Shown: piece after piece, positions 26,798 through 35,406 of the stretch
How the letters are laid out: each line of letters opens with the position of its first letter
Numbering within the stretch: the stretch's first letter is position 1
Origin: Desulfobacteraceae bacterium UBA2245
Lineage (GTDB): Bacteria; Desulfobacterota; Desulfobacteria; Desulfobacterales; UBA2245
DNA length: 64,000 bases
Direction: 5' to 3'
Assembly: GCA_002347265.1 (NCBI GenBank)
Contig: DDYB01000013.1
Coordinates: forward strand, 207,617 to 271,616
Program-made: the position numbers and the translations under genes
The notes under the pieces: model-generated
The model's database searches: none
The model's input: only the letters and a program-made list of their open reading frames with translations
Told to the model about the DNA's origin: nothing

Positions 26798-27553
26798 CGC
26801 GTATGCGCTGTGGTTGTGAATGGACTCGAAGTTTTCAGCGCTCACCGAAAACCAGGTGATGTTTTTGTCCTCCGAAAGATTTGCGGCAACATCCCGGACG
26901 ATATCCTCGACAAATTTGGGATTTGCAAACGCTTTTTCCGTCACATATTTCTCATCCACCCGCTTGAGCACCGAGTAGACATCGCAGGAAGCGGCTTTTT
27001 CCGCCATATCGATCATGTCCTCGATCCATAAGAACTTCTTGAAACGGGTGGCCACGCGAACCATTCCCCGCTGGTTGTGGGCGCCCGTGGCGCTGATTTC
27101 CTTGGAGCACGGACATACCGATGAAATCGGCACCGTGACCTCGGCGATCAGATCGGTTTTTCCCCTTGGATCACTTGAACCGATGATGCGGCAGGCATAG
27201 TCCATCAGGCCGGGAGAATGGCTTACCGGCGCTTTTTTTTCAATGAAATAGGGAAAAGACACCTCGATATGAGCCGAGGCGGCATTCAGAAGGGCCTTCA
27301 TCTGCTGCAGAACCGCGGAAATGCTCTTCAGGGAGACATCAGATCCCAGGGCGGCATGAAGCATTTCAACAAACCGGCTCATATGGGTCCCCTTGAATTC
27401 ATGGGGAAGATCCACATACATGCTGACCGTGGCAACCGTGTGCTGGAAGCCCTTTTTCCGGTCCAGCACGGTGATCGGATACCGAAGCCCCTTGATTCCC
27501 ACCTTGTTGATGGGAATATTGCGGTCATCGTACTGACTCTGTACATCTTTCAT
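26759..27553 (-). CDS. folE2: GTP cyclohydrolase FolE2 (type IB)
   Basis: A 264-residue GTP cyclohydrolase IB, making 7,8-dihydroneopterin triphosphate for folate or queuosine-type deazaguanine pathways, in the unifunctional metal-dependent class. Motifs are GTHMSRFVEML, the zinc-binding SVCPCSKEIS with the conserved Cys, and GAHNQRG. The upstream frame reaches 27589, but the ATG at 27553 gives the family start (KDVQSQYDDRNIPINKVG). It is last in the minus-strand run asd-greA-rpoZ-ttcA-folE2 and ends by overlapping dacB on the other strand. Confidence 0.94.
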   Translation of the reverse strand: MKDVQSQYDDRNIPINKVGIKGLRYPITVLDRKKGFQHTVATVSMYVDLPHEFKGTHMSRFVEMLHAALGSDVSLKSISAVLQQMKALLNAASAHIEVSFPYFIEKKAPVSHSPGLMDYACRIIGSSDPRGKTDLIAEVTVPISSVCPCSKEISATGAHNQRGMVRVATRFKKFLWIEDMIDMAEKAASCDVYSVLKRVDEKYVTEKAFANPKFVEDIVRDVAANLSEDKNITWFSVSAENFESIHNHSAYALITSGSDPTYGL

Positions 27554-27585
27554 AAGCAATCCAATGAATCTGTTCCGAACCGGAT

Positions 27586-28317
27586 TCAATCCAGCAGGCG
27601 CCCTGTCCTGGCGCGGCTCATCGAATGGAAGATATTCCCCTTGACCTTGCGGTTTTCCCGGTACAGGCGGTTCAGCATTTCCTTGATCCCATGCCTCCTG
27701 GAATTCTGCGCCGAAGGACAGGGGTTGATGTACTCCGGAAACTCTTTTTCACGTGCAAAGCGCCGGATCACGTCTTCATCAACAAAAGCCAGAGGCCGGA
27801 TCACGGAAAAACGCCCGTCAAAAAAGCTCTGGCTGGGACGCATGGTGCTGATCTTTCCTGCATAGCACATATTTAAAAAAAGCGTTTCGATGATATCGTC
27901 CTTGTGGTGGCCCAGCGCCAGCTTGCGGCATCCCAGTTGGTCGGAAACCTCGAAAAGACGCTTTCTTCTGAGGCGGGAACAAAGAAAGCAGGGATTTTCA
28001 AGATTCTCGTCGCTATGGGCCCGCAAGCCGTAATCGGTGCGCTCCACGCGAAGCGAAAATCCCATCCTGCCGCAAAATTCCTGCAACTCATCACTGAAAC
28101 CGCCTTCAAAGCCAGGATCGATATGAATGGGGAAAAGTTCGTATGCAATGGGAACCCGGGACCGACGTTCCTGCAAAGCCCAGAGCAGTGCGAGACTGTC
28201 CTTGCCGCCGGAAACACCGACGGCGATGCGGTCGCCGTCGGCAATCATTTCATACCGGTGAACGGCTTTGCCCAACGCCCGGTTCAAGGCTCTGTATGTA
28301 CCGCTGGCAGGACTCAA
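27586..28317 (-). CDS. ttcA: TtcA-family tRNA thiolation ATPase
   Basis: A 243-residue PP-loop ATPase of the TtcA/TilS superfamily. The PP-loop is GVSGGKDS (residues ~34-41); CFLC near residue 117 is the CxxC that, with a third Cys, holds the Fe-S cluster in TtcA; GHHKDDIIETLFLN is the family motif. TtcA makes 2-thiocytidine at position 32 of tRNA. The first codon is TTG at 28317, 3 bp after the rpoZ stop, without a clear ribosome site; later Met codons would cut into the conserved N-terminal helix, so coupled translation is likely. Assignment to TtcA rather than a close paralogue is moderate. Confidence 0.85.
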   Translation of the reverse strand: MSPASGTYRALNRALGKAVHRYEMIADGDRIAVGVSGGKDSLALLWALQERRSRVPIAYELFPIHIDPGFEGGFSDELQEFCGRMGFSLRVERTDYGLRAHSDENLENPCFLCSRLRRKRLFEVSDQLGCRKLALGHHKDDIIETLFLNMCYAGKISTMRPSQSFFDGRFSVIRPLAFVDEDVIRRFAREKEFPEYINPCPSAQNSRRHGIKEMLNRLYRENRKVKGNIFHSMSRARTGRLLD

Positions 28318-28320
28318 AGA

Positions 28321-28533
28321 TCATTCAGAAGGTGGAACCGGTTGCACTTGCCGGATGACAACCTTCCCGGCCGCAATTTCCCGCAAGGCCACCACGATAT
28401 CTTCGTTTTTAGGAGATGCGACCAGGTACTCGGCCCCTTCCCGTATCTGCCGGACCCGTTTGGCCGCCGTGTGAATCAGGACAAACCTGTTGGGAATCCG
28501 TTTCAAACAGTCTTCTACGGTTATTCGTGCCAC
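28321..28533 (-). CDS. rpoZ: RNA polymerase omega subunit
   Basis: A 70-residue omega subunit that stabilises beta-prime in RNA polymerase and takes part in ppGpp binding. The signature is ARITVEDCLKRIPNRFVLIHTAAKRVRQI, followed by NEDIVVALREIAAGKV. The start is GTG at 28533 with GGAGG six bases upstream; an ATG at 28551 would only prepend unrelated residues. It sits between greA and ttcA in the same run. Confidence 0.95.
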   Translation of the reverse strand: MARITVEDCLKRIPNRFVLIHTAAKRVRQIREGAEYLVASPKNEDIVVALREIAAGKVVIRQVQPVPPSE

Positions 28534-28593
28534 AACAAACCTCCGATGCAATGGTTGCCACGGCGTATTCAGGCCATGGGGATCGAGCTGTTT

Positions 28594-29061
28594 TTATAAA
28601 ATATCCACCAGTTCATACTGGCGTATTCCTCCCGGCGCCTTGAGAACCAGGGTGTCCCCGGTCTTCTTGCCGATGATGGCCCTTCCCAGGGGCGAGGTCA
28701 CCGAAATGCGCCCTTTCTCGATATTCGACTCATCCGGACCGACAAGCTGATACTGAACCGTTTCTCCGGTGTCAATATTTTCAAGAATCACTGAAGAACC
28801 GAAAACCGCTCTGTCCCTGGACAGATTATCGGTATCGATGATGTCCGCCGAAGCCAGCTTGAATTCGAGTTCGCACATGCGTCCCTCGATAAAACCCTGC
28901 CGATTCTTTGCAGCATCGAATTCCGCATTTTCTGAAAGGTCGCCATGGGCTCTGGCCTCTTCAATAGCCCGAATAACCTGCGGACGCTCATTGGCTTTGA
29001 GATATTCCAATTCCCTTTTCAGCGTTTCATACCCCTGCCGGGTGATGGGTGTACGTTCCAA
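28594..29061 (-). CDS. greA: Transcript cleavage factor GreA
   Basis: A 155-residue GreA. The N-terminal coiled-coil finger carries the catalytic acidic pair in GDLSENAEFDAAK; the C-terminal globular domain ends SPLGRAIIGKKTGDTL. It enters the RNA polymerase secondary channel and rescues backtracked complexes. The start codon is TTG at 29061 with GGAG upstream in CAGGAGCGCC; no ATG is available at the N-terminus. It follows asd by 36 bp. Confidence 0.97.
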   Translation of the reverse strand: MERTPITRQGYETLKRELEYLKANERPQVIRAIEEARAHGDLSENAEFDAAKNRQGFIEGRMCELEFKLASADIIDTDNLSRDRAVFGSSVILENIDTGETVQYQLVGPDESNIEKGRISVTSPLGRAIIGKKTGDTLVLKAPGGIRQYELVDIL

Positions 29062-29097
29062 AATGGCGCTCCTGGTTCAGGTTTCTTTAAAAGCTGT

Positions 29098-30120
29098 CTA
29101 TAAATAGTTGTCCGCCAGAATCTCGGCGATCTGAACGGCATTGGTGGCCGCTCCCTTCCGGATATTGTCCGCCACTACCCAGAGGTTGATGCCGTTGGGG
29201 ATGGAAAAATCTTTGCGAATACGCCCGACATAGGTCAGATCCTGGCCGGCAGCCTCAATCGGCATCGGATACCGCTTTGCCGGCGGATCATCCACCACCT
29301 TCACACCGGGAGCGTTTTCAAGCAGACGCCGGATGGCATCGACAGTCACCGGACGGACGGTTTCCACATTCACCGATTCGGAATGCCCGTAAAACACAGG
29401 CACCCGAACCGTGGTGGCGGTCACCCCGATGGTCTCGTCTTCCAGAATTTTCCGGGTCTCGTTGACCATTTTCATTTCTTCCTTGGTGTATCCGTTCTCC
29501 AGAAACACATCGATTTGAGGCAGACAGTTGAAAGCGATCTGATGCGGATAAACCTTGTTCTCGTATTCTGAAAAATTCATGATGGCCCGGGTCTGGTCGA
29601 ACAATTCGTCAACCGCCTTTTTACCGGTACCGGAAACCGCCTGATAGGTCGATACCACGATGCGCCGGATTCCGAACTCCCGATGAATCGGCTTCAGAGC
29701 CACGACCATCTGAATGGTCGAACAGTTCGGATTGGCGATGATGCCTTTTTGCGTATAACCGGCCACCGCATGGGGATTGACCTCGGGCACCACGAGAGGA
29801 ACCTGCGGATCCATGCGCCAGGCGCTGGAATTGTCTATCACCACGCAGCCGGACTTTGCGGCAATCGGAGAAAATTTTGTACTGATCGTTCCGCCCGCCG
29901 AAAAAATCGCGATATCGATTCCCTTGAAGGATGTATCGGTCAATTCCTCGACCGCTATCGCATCGCCCCTGAACTCCAATTTTTTTCCAGCCGAACGCCC
30001 GCTTGCCAGAAATTTTGCCGATTTGACCGGAAAATTGCGTTCTTCCAGGCAGGCAATCATCTGGTTGCCCACGACTCCGGTCGCCCCAACCACGGCCACA
30101 TTGAATTTTTTATCGCCCAA
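29098..30120 (-). CDS. asd: Aspartate-semialdehyde dehydrogenase
   Basis: A 340-residue enzyme reducing aspartyl phosphate for lysine, methionine, threonine and diaminopimelate synthesis. The NADP-binding VAVVGATGVVGNQM is at the N-terminus, the active-site Cys lies in NPNCSTIQMVVALKPI, and SGTGKKAVDEL and the catalytic His segment (VPVFYGHSESV) follow. The frame is open to 30240, but the true start is probably TTG at 30120, preceded by GGAGAAGG, which removes 40 non-homologous residues. A 20-bp perfect hairpin stands 41 bp upstream. Confidence 0.95.
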   Translation of the reverse strand: MGDKKFNVAVVGATGVVGNQMIACLEERNFPVKSAKFLASGRSAGKKLEFRGDAIAVEELTDTSFKGIDIAIFSAGGTISTKFSPIAAKSGCVVIDNSSAWRMDPQVPLVVPEVNPHAVAGYTQKGIIANPNCSTIQMVVALKPIHREFGIRRIVVSTYQAVSGTGKKAVDELFDQTRAIMNFSEYENKVYPHQIAFNCLPQIDVFLENGYTKEEMKMVNETRKILEDETIGVTATTVRVPVFYGHSESVNVETVRPVTVDAIRRLLENAPGVKVVDDPPAKRYPMPIEAAGQDLTYVGRIRKDFSIPNGINLWVVADNIRKGAATNAVQIAEILADNYL

Positions 30121-30160
30121 AGCGCCTTCTCCTTTAAAACTGATGATGTCTCCGCACAAA

Positions 30161-30208
30161 CGAAAACAAAACGTTTTACCCTGATTCAGGTAAAACGTTT
30201 TGTTTTCG
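30161..30208. repeat. Perfect 20-bp inverted repeat between psd and asd
   Basis: CGAAAACAAAACGTTTTACC (30161-30180) and its exact reverse complement (30189-30208) flank an 8-nt loop. The stem ends in T-rich sequence on both strands, so it could terminate transcription from psd toward asd, or act as a leader element for asd, whose TTG start is 41 bp further. No genes overlap it. The length of perfect pairing is more than a plain terminator needs. Confidence 0.7.
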
Positions 30209-30340
30209 AGAAGGCTATCATGTTTGCCGCAAAACGGCAAATTATTTTTTGTTCCCTGTTTTCCGTGAAATGCGACGTATTCGACAGATCACACCTGCCG
30301 TCGGGATAGGGACGCTGCCCTGAAAGCAAACCGGCGCAAG

Positions 30341-31018
30341 TCAGGATTCCGGCAGGTACCCGAGAATCGAAGTGCCTGCCTGCACCTTTTCTCCGATCCG
30401 GACCTTGAGCCGGGCATCCGCGGGCAAATAGACATCCAGCCGCGACCCGAAGCAGATCATTCCGAAGCGCTGACCCCGTTCCGGCGCATCTCCGATGCGA
30501 AGGCCGCAGATGATGCGCCGGGCGATCAGGCCGGCGATCTGAACCACGGTGTACTTCGTTCCGCCGGGGGTCTTCATGAAAACCGCGTTGCGCTCGTTGT
30601 CCAGGGATGCCTTGTCCAGATTGGCGGAAACAAATTTGCCCGGATAATAGCGGATATCTTCCACCACGCCTTCATGAGGCATGCGGTTGACATGCACGTT
30701 GAAGACCGTCATGAAGATGCTCACCTTGATGCAGCGGCCTTCATAATAAGAACTTCCGGCGATCTCCCCGGCCTCGATGATCTTTCCGTCCGCGGGCGAC
30801 ACCACCGCTGCGGCGTTGGTGGGAATGACGCGATCCGGATCTCTGAAAAAGCAGCAGATTCCGAATGCGGCCGCCAGGCCGATCAGGGATAGAATCTCCC
30901 AGCCCAGCAAGGCAAAAACCGCCGTCGCAAACGCGGCGGCGCCGATATAAGCATATCCGGGCCTGGCTATGGGAAAGGCGGTCTGGCTTGGCGGATCGGT
31001 CCAGGAAAATCGGTTCAT
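30341..31018 (-). CDS. psd: Phosphatidylserine decarboxylase (short form)
   Basis: About 225 residues of the short, archaeal-like phosphatidylserine decarboxylase type. A membrane hairpin covers residues ~20-60 (GYAYIGAAAFATAVFALLGW), then VVSPADGKI, FMTVFNVHVNRMPHEG and the self-cleavage site GS in ICFGSRLDVYLP, where the Ser becomes the pyruvoyl cofactor. It makes phosphatidylethanolamine in the inner membrane. Three in-frame ATGs are close; AGAGG is best spaced for 31018. No pssA follows within the window. It lies downstream of tsaB and lon on the same strand. Confidence 0.93.
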   Translation of the reverse strand: MNRFSWTDPPSQTAFPIARPGYAYIGAAAFATAVFALLGWEILSLIGLAAAFGICCFFRDPDRVIPTNAAAVVSPADGKIIEAGEIAGSSYYEGRCIKVSIFMTVFNVHVNRMPHEGVVEDIRYYPGKFVSANLDKASLDNERNAVFMKTPGGTKYTVVQIAGLIARRIICGLRIGDAPERGQRFGMICFGSRLDVYLPADARLKVRIGEKVQAGTSILGYLPES

Positions 31019-31085
31019 CGGTTCCATCCTCTCTGAATTCAATCAAATCCACGGCATCAAATTACCCGTTGGCGCGTAGTGGATA

Positions 31086-31799
31086 TCAGAACCCCCCCAA
31101 GCTGTCAACGCGGACACCGGATTTTCGTTTCATTTCGGCCTCGGATTTGCGGATGTAACAGGGTTCGAAGCAGGCCAGATCATCCGCATCGCCGGCGCAA
31201 AGCCGGTCATGGGCCAGAATCGCCACGCAGGCCGCCCGTATCGCGTTATCGATCACTGACGCCATTCGAACGTTTTCACCCAGCGCACGGACGATCTCAT
31301 CGGCGTAGGCAACGGCGCCGTCGCCGATGAACAGACAGGGTTCATGAATATCGGCAACAGCGGCAAGCGGAGCGCAAACCCTTTCGGGGCCCAGCTTTTG
31401 CATCCCGCCCTGTGAAAACCGGAACCTCGCCTCGTAGACCTCTCCCTTGCGCGCGTCCAGCAGTGCGCAAACCAGGCCGGGAAAATGAGAGGCCTGAAGG
31501 GCCAGCGCCTCCAGACTCGACACGCCGACCAGAGGTTTTCCCATGGACAGGGCCAGGGCCTTGATCGTGCTGATTCCGATTCGAAGACCGGTAAAGCTTC
31601 CCGGGCCTCTGGAGACGGCAAATCCGTCGACGTTCGCAATTGCAACGCCGGAAAGACGCAGAATCTGATCGATCATCACCATCAGGTGCGTGGCATGGGT
31701 CCGTCCGTTGCCGCAGTTCCATTCGGCCACCAGCGCCCCGTCTTCCATCAAGGCTGCGCTGCAGGTCCTGGAAGCCGTATCCAGCGCCAGAATTCGCAT
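31086..31799 (-). CDS. tsaB: tRNA threonylcarbamoyladenosine biosynthesis protein TsaB
   Basis: About 237 residues of the ASKHA-fold TsaB, partner of TsaD and TsaE in t6A37 formation on ANN-decoding tRNAs. Typical segments are RILALDTASRTCSAAL, GNGRTHATHLMVMIDQIL, and FAVSRGPGSFTGLRIGISTIKALAL. The C-terminal tail EPCYIRKSEAEMKRK is the usual end. The frame runs open to 31958 through the lon stop, but the protein starts at ATG 31799, 22 bp after lon. Confidence 0.94.
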   Translation of the reverse strand: MRILALDTASRTCSAALMEDGALVAEWNCGNGRTHATHLMVMIDQILRLSGVAIANVDGFAVSRGPGSFTGLRIGISTIKALALSMGKPLVGVSSLEALALQASHFPGLVCALLDARKGEVYEARFRFSQGGMQKLGPERVCAPLAAVADIHEPCLFIGDGAVAYADEIVRALGENVRMASVIDNAIRAACVAILAHDRLCAGDADDLACFEPCYIRKSEAEMKRKSGVRVDSLGGF

Positions 31800-31821
31800 A
31801 AGGTTCAATCTCGATCGAGGG

Positions 31822-34299
31822 TCAGGTTTTCTGAGCACCGCTTTCCGGACCCGCGTGTTCTTCCGTGCCGCCGTCCGGACCATCCTGTTTCTTTTTCTTT
31901 CGAAGCCGGGGTTTTTCACCCTCGACAGCCTCTTCCAGGGCGATGGAAAGCACCTCATCCATGTTTTTGACCCGCACGAAGCGGATCTTTCGCTTGACGT
32001 TTGCAGGAATTTCCGAAAGATCCCGCTTGTTTTTCTCCGGAATGATAATGGTGGTGATTCCCGCTCTCAGGGCGCCCAGGGCCTTTTCCTTGAGCCCTCC
32101 GATGGGCAGCACCCTTCCGCGAAGCGTGATTTCCCCGGTCATGGCCACATCCTTGTTCACCGGCCTTCGGGTGAGGGCCGATATCAGGGCCGCGGCCATG
32201 GCGATTCCGGCCGAGGGTCCGTCCTTGGGAATGGCGCCGGCCGGCACGTGAATATGAACGTCGAGGTTCTCCAGAAAGTTTTCCTCCACGCCGAAGTCCT
32301 TCAGGTGAGAACGCGCATAGCTCAACGCCGCGCGGGCGGATTCCTGCATCACCTCGCCGATCTGACCGGTCAGAATCAGCTCGCCCTTGCCGGACAGCAG
32401 GGTCGCCTCCACATAGAGAACCTCGCCGCCGACCTGGGTCCAGGCCAGTCCGGTGGAAAGACCGATCTGGCTCTCTTCCTTGTCCATTTCCGGATAATAC
32501 TGGGGAATTCCCAGGTATTTCTCCAGGTTGCTCCGGGTGACCGAAAAAGGTCCCTTCTCCCCTTCGGCAACCCTGCGCGCCACCTTCCGGCAGATCTTTC
32601 CGATCTCCCGCTCCAGATTTCTCAGGCCCGCCTCGGAGGTGTACTCGTTGATGATCTGCGTCAGGACCCCGTTGCTGATCTGAAGCGTTTTAGGCTTCAA
32701 GCCGTGTTCCTTGATCTGCCGGGGAATCAGAAAGGTTTCGGCGATCTCGCGTTTTTCCTCCAGGGCATACCCGGAGAGGTTCAGCACTTCCATGCGGTCC
32801 AGAAGCGCCGAAGGAATCGTGTCCGTGACGTTGGCCGTCAGAATGAACATCACGTCCGAAAGGTCGAAGGCAAGATTCAGATAATGATCGCTGAAAGAGT
32901 CGTTCTGCTCGGGATCCAGGGCCTCCAGAAGCGCCGAGGACGGATCTCCTCGGAAATCCGCGCCGAGCTTGTCGATCTCGTCCATCATAAAGACCGGATT
33001 CCGGGTGCCGCACTGCTTAAGTCCCTGAAGAATGCGGCCGGGCAGGGCGCCGATATACGTGCGGCGGTGACCCCGGATCTCCGCCTCGTCATGCACTCCG
33101 CCCAGGGAGATACGGACGAATTTCCGGTTCATGGCGCGGGCAATGGCCTGCCCCAGGGAGGTTTTCCCCACGCCCGGAGGACCGGCAAAGCAAAGAATCT
33201 GCCCCTTCATTCTGGGATTGAGTTTTCGGACGCTGAGGTATTCCAGTATCCGGTCCTTTATCTTCTGAAGACCGTAGTGCTCCTTGTCGAGAATCTCCTT
33301 GGCCTTGGGAATATCGATGACGTCGCGGCTGGACTTGCTCCAGGGCATCTCGACCAGCCAGTCCAGGTAGGTGCGCACCACCGAGGACTCGGCGGAATCC
33401 GGATGCATCTGCTCCAGGCGCCGGAGCTGCTTTATGGCCTCCTCCTGGGCATATTTGGGCATCTTGGCCCGTTTGATCTTTTTTCTGTATTCTTCAACCT
33501 CCTGCGCTTTTTCATCCAGTTCGCCCAGCTCCCGGTGAATGGCCCGCATCTGCTCCCGCAGGAAATAATCCCGCTGGCTCTTGGAGATTTCGTCCTTGAC
33601 GTTGGACTGAATTTTGGCCTGCATGGAGGACAGTTCCACCTCCCGCGACAGCAGATCGTTCACCTTCCGAAGGCGCTTCAACGGATCCGTCATCTCCAGA
33701 ATCAGCTGAGAATCTTCAATCTTCAGCTTCATGTTGGACACCACCAGATCGGCGAGTTTGCCGGGATCTTCGATGTTTTCCAGAATCGAACCCACGTCGA
33801 TGTTCAACTCTCCGCGCAGCGCCAGAATCTTCTGGGAATGCTCCCGGACATTGCGCATGAGGGCTTCGATTTCCAGGTTCATCTCCGGAATCGGCTCATC
33901 CTGAATCAGCTCGACGCGGACCCGGTAAACGCTCTTTTTTCTCACGTAGGATAGAATTTTTGCCTTGGTGATTCCCTGAACCAGGACCTTGACGCGCCCG
34001 TCGGGCAGCTTGAACATCCTGAGAATACGGCTCACCGTGCCCACCTCGAAAATTTCCTCGATCAGCGGACTTTCCGTGGCAGGATCTTTCTGCGTGGCCA
34101 CCATCAGATAGCGGTCCTTGGTTATGGCCTCTTCCACGGCCCGAATCGATTTATCCCTGCCGACAAAAAGCGGAAGCAGCATATCGGTAAATATCACCAC
34201 ATCCCTGACCGGCAACAAGGGCAGGGTCGTGGGAATATCCAAATCAATTTCCTGCTCTTCGATGATGCTGATCAGATCATCCCTGTCTGTTTCTGCCAT
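31822..34299 (-). CDS. lon: ATP-dependent protease La
   Basis: About 825 residues of bacterial LonA. The N-terminal substrate domain starts TLPLLPVRDVVIFTDML; the coiled coil lies around residues 190-270; Walker A is GPPGVGKTS; Walker B is VFMMDEIDKLG; the C-terminal protease has the catalytic dyad Ser696 (KDGPSAGIAMA) and Lys737 (IGGLKEKALG). It degrades damaged and regulatory proteins. GGAG precedes the ATG at 34299. The lon promoter is listed separately; tsaB and psd follow on the same strand. Confidence 0.97.
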   Translation of the reverse strand: MAETDRDDLISIIEEQEIDLDIPTTLPLLPVRDVVIFTDMLLPLFVGRDKSIRAVEEAITKDRYLMVATQKDPATESPLIEEIFEVGTVSRILRMFKLPDGRVKVLVQGITKAKILSYVRKKSVYRVRVELIQDEPIPEMNLEIEALMRNVREHSQKILALRGELNIDVGSILENIEDPGKLADLVVSNMKLKIEDSQLILEMTDPLKRLRKVNDLLSREVELSSMQAKIQSNVKDEISKSQRDYFLREQMRAIHRELGELDEKAQEVEEYRKKIKRAKMPKYAQEEAIKQLRRLEQMHPDSAESSVVRTYLDWLVEMPWSKSSRDVIDIPKAKEILDKEHYGLQKIKDRILEYLSVRKLNPRMKGQILCFAGPPGVGKTSLGQAIARAMNRKFVRISLGGVHDEAEIRGHRRTYIGALPGRILQGLKQCGTRNPVFMMDEIDKLGADFRGDPSSALLEALDPEQNDSFSDHYLNLAFDLSDVMFILTANVTDTIPSALLDRMEVLNLSGYALEEKREIAETFLIPRQIKEHGLKPKTLQISNGVLTQIINEYTSEAGLRNLEREIGKICRKVARRVAEGEKGPFSVTRSNLEKYLGIPQYYPEMDKEESQIGLSTGLAWTQVGGEVLYVEATLLSGKGELILTGQIGEVMQESARAALSYARSHLKDFGVEENFLENLDVHIHVPAGAIPKDGPSAGIAMAAALISALTRRPVNKDVAMTGEITLRGRVLPIGGLKEKALGALRAGITTIIIPEKNKRDLSEIPANVKRKIRFVRVKNMDEVLSIALEEAVEGEKPRLRKKKKQDGPDGGTEEHAGPESGAQKT

Positions 34300-34377
34300 T
34301 TTTTCTCCTGTTCCGATAAAATGCCTTCCCGGCAGCATAAAAAATTCCGCAAACCGGGAAAAGTGTCCAATTAAAAT

Positions 34378-34406
34378 AAGATATATTTTTAATTCCGCAA
34401 TATCAA
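34378..34406 (-). promoter_or_regulatory. Probable sigma-70 promoter for lon
   Basis: On the minus strand TTGATA (34401-34406), a 17-bp AT-rich spacer, and TATCTT (34378-34383). It lies about 79 bp upstream of the lon ATG in the lon-pilD divergent region. No CIRCE element was seen. Confidence 0.55.
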
Positions 34407-34408
34407 TC

Positions 34409-34438
34409 TTGATTTTTTTCCACGCACCGCCTTAATAT
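34409..34438 (+). promoter_or_regulatory. Probable sigma-70 promoter for the prepilin peptidase gene
   Basis: TTGATT (34409-34414), an 18-bp spacer, then TAATAT (34433-34438). The -10 box covers the first in-frame ATG of the next gene (34437), which supports the downstream ATG at 34485 as the real start. It abuts the lon promoter back to back. Confidence 0.5.
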
Positions 34439-34484
34439 GCAAAATCAGTTGAACTTTCATAAACGATCAAAGCAGGACTGGGGC

Positions 34485-35255
34485 ATGCCGGAAGCAATAT
34501 TGATCGGATTCTTATTTATCGTGAGTTTGTGTCTGGGAAGCTTTCTGAATGTATGCATCTGGCGCATCCCTACCTCTCAATCCATTGTCCTGCCCGGGTC
34601 CATGTGCCCTTCCTGCAAACACCCCATTCAATTCTATGACAACATTCCGGTGATCAGTTTTCTGATACTCAGGGGCCGGTGCCGCGGATGCGGCGCATCG
34701 ATCTCCGTCAGATATCCGCTGGTGGAACTGGCGACCGGAGGCCTGGCGCTTGGCACCTATTTCAAATTCGGCATCAGCATCGAGGCGCTGATCGCCTTTG
34801 GTTTTATCTGCATGCTGCTGGTGGTGGCCCTGATCGACATCGACCATCGAATCATTCCGGACATCATCTCGCTTCCGGCCATTCCGGCCGGCTTTATCGC
34901 CTCCTTTTTTCTAAGCTCACTGTCCTGGACAGACTCCCTGCTGGGCATCCTGTCCGGCGGCGGCATTCTTCTGGCCGTTGCCTGGCTGTATTACCGGATC
35001 ACCGGCAAGGAAGGCATGGGCGGAGGCGACGTCAAGCTGCTGGCCGCCATCGGCGCGTTCACCGGCTGGCAGGGCGTGATTTTTACCGTTTTTGTCTCAT
35101 CGCTGGCCGGCAGCATCAGCGGATTCATTCTCATGGCCCGCAGCGGAAAAACCATGAAAATGGCCATCCCCTTCGGTCCGTTTCTCTCTCTCGGAGCGGT
35201 CATCTTTGTTTTCTGGGGGCAGGAACTGATTCGCTGGTATTTCCGGTTGTTTTAA
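34485..35255 (+). CDS. pilD: Prepilin leader peptidase/N-methyltransferase
   Basis: About 256 residues with some eight membrane segments, processing type IV pilins or type II secretion pseudopilins. The N-terminal methyltransferase-type domain starts GSFLNVCIWRIP and has paired cysteines (CPSC and CRGCG). The two catalytic aspartates are in ALIDIDHRIIPD and GMGGGDVKLL. An in-frame ATG at 34437 overlaps the predicted -10 box, so I use 34485, which also gives the usual short N-terminus. No pilin gene is adjacent. Confidence 0.93.
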   Translation: MPEAILIGFLFIVSLCLGSFLNVCIWRIPTSQSIVLPGSMCPSCKHPIQFYDNIPVISFLILRGRCRGCGASISVRYPLVELATGGLALGTYFKFGISIEALIAFGFICMLLVVALIDIDHRIIPDIISLPAIPAGFIASFFLSSLSWTDSLLGILSGGGILLAVAWLYYRITGKEGMGGGDVKLLAAIGAFTGWQGVIFTVFVSSLAGSISGFILMARSGKTMKMAIPFGPFLSLGAVIFVFWGQELIRWYFRLF

Positions 35256-35406
35256 GGGCAAAGGTCCCCTGCATTCGTCTTAGACGCCGGATCGAACAAT
35301 CCACCTGAGCCGGAAACTTTTGCCTGCAACCCGAAACGGCGCAAACGCGTCATGATTGACCGCCCGGTTCCGAATCATTCCGTGGAGCATTTTGCAGGAG
35401 AAATGT

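Noticed and set aside
31690..33954. A 754-codon open frame on the plus strand opposite lon
   Set aside because: It is the antisense shadow of lon, with no motifs; lon has all Lon catalytic features and a promoter.
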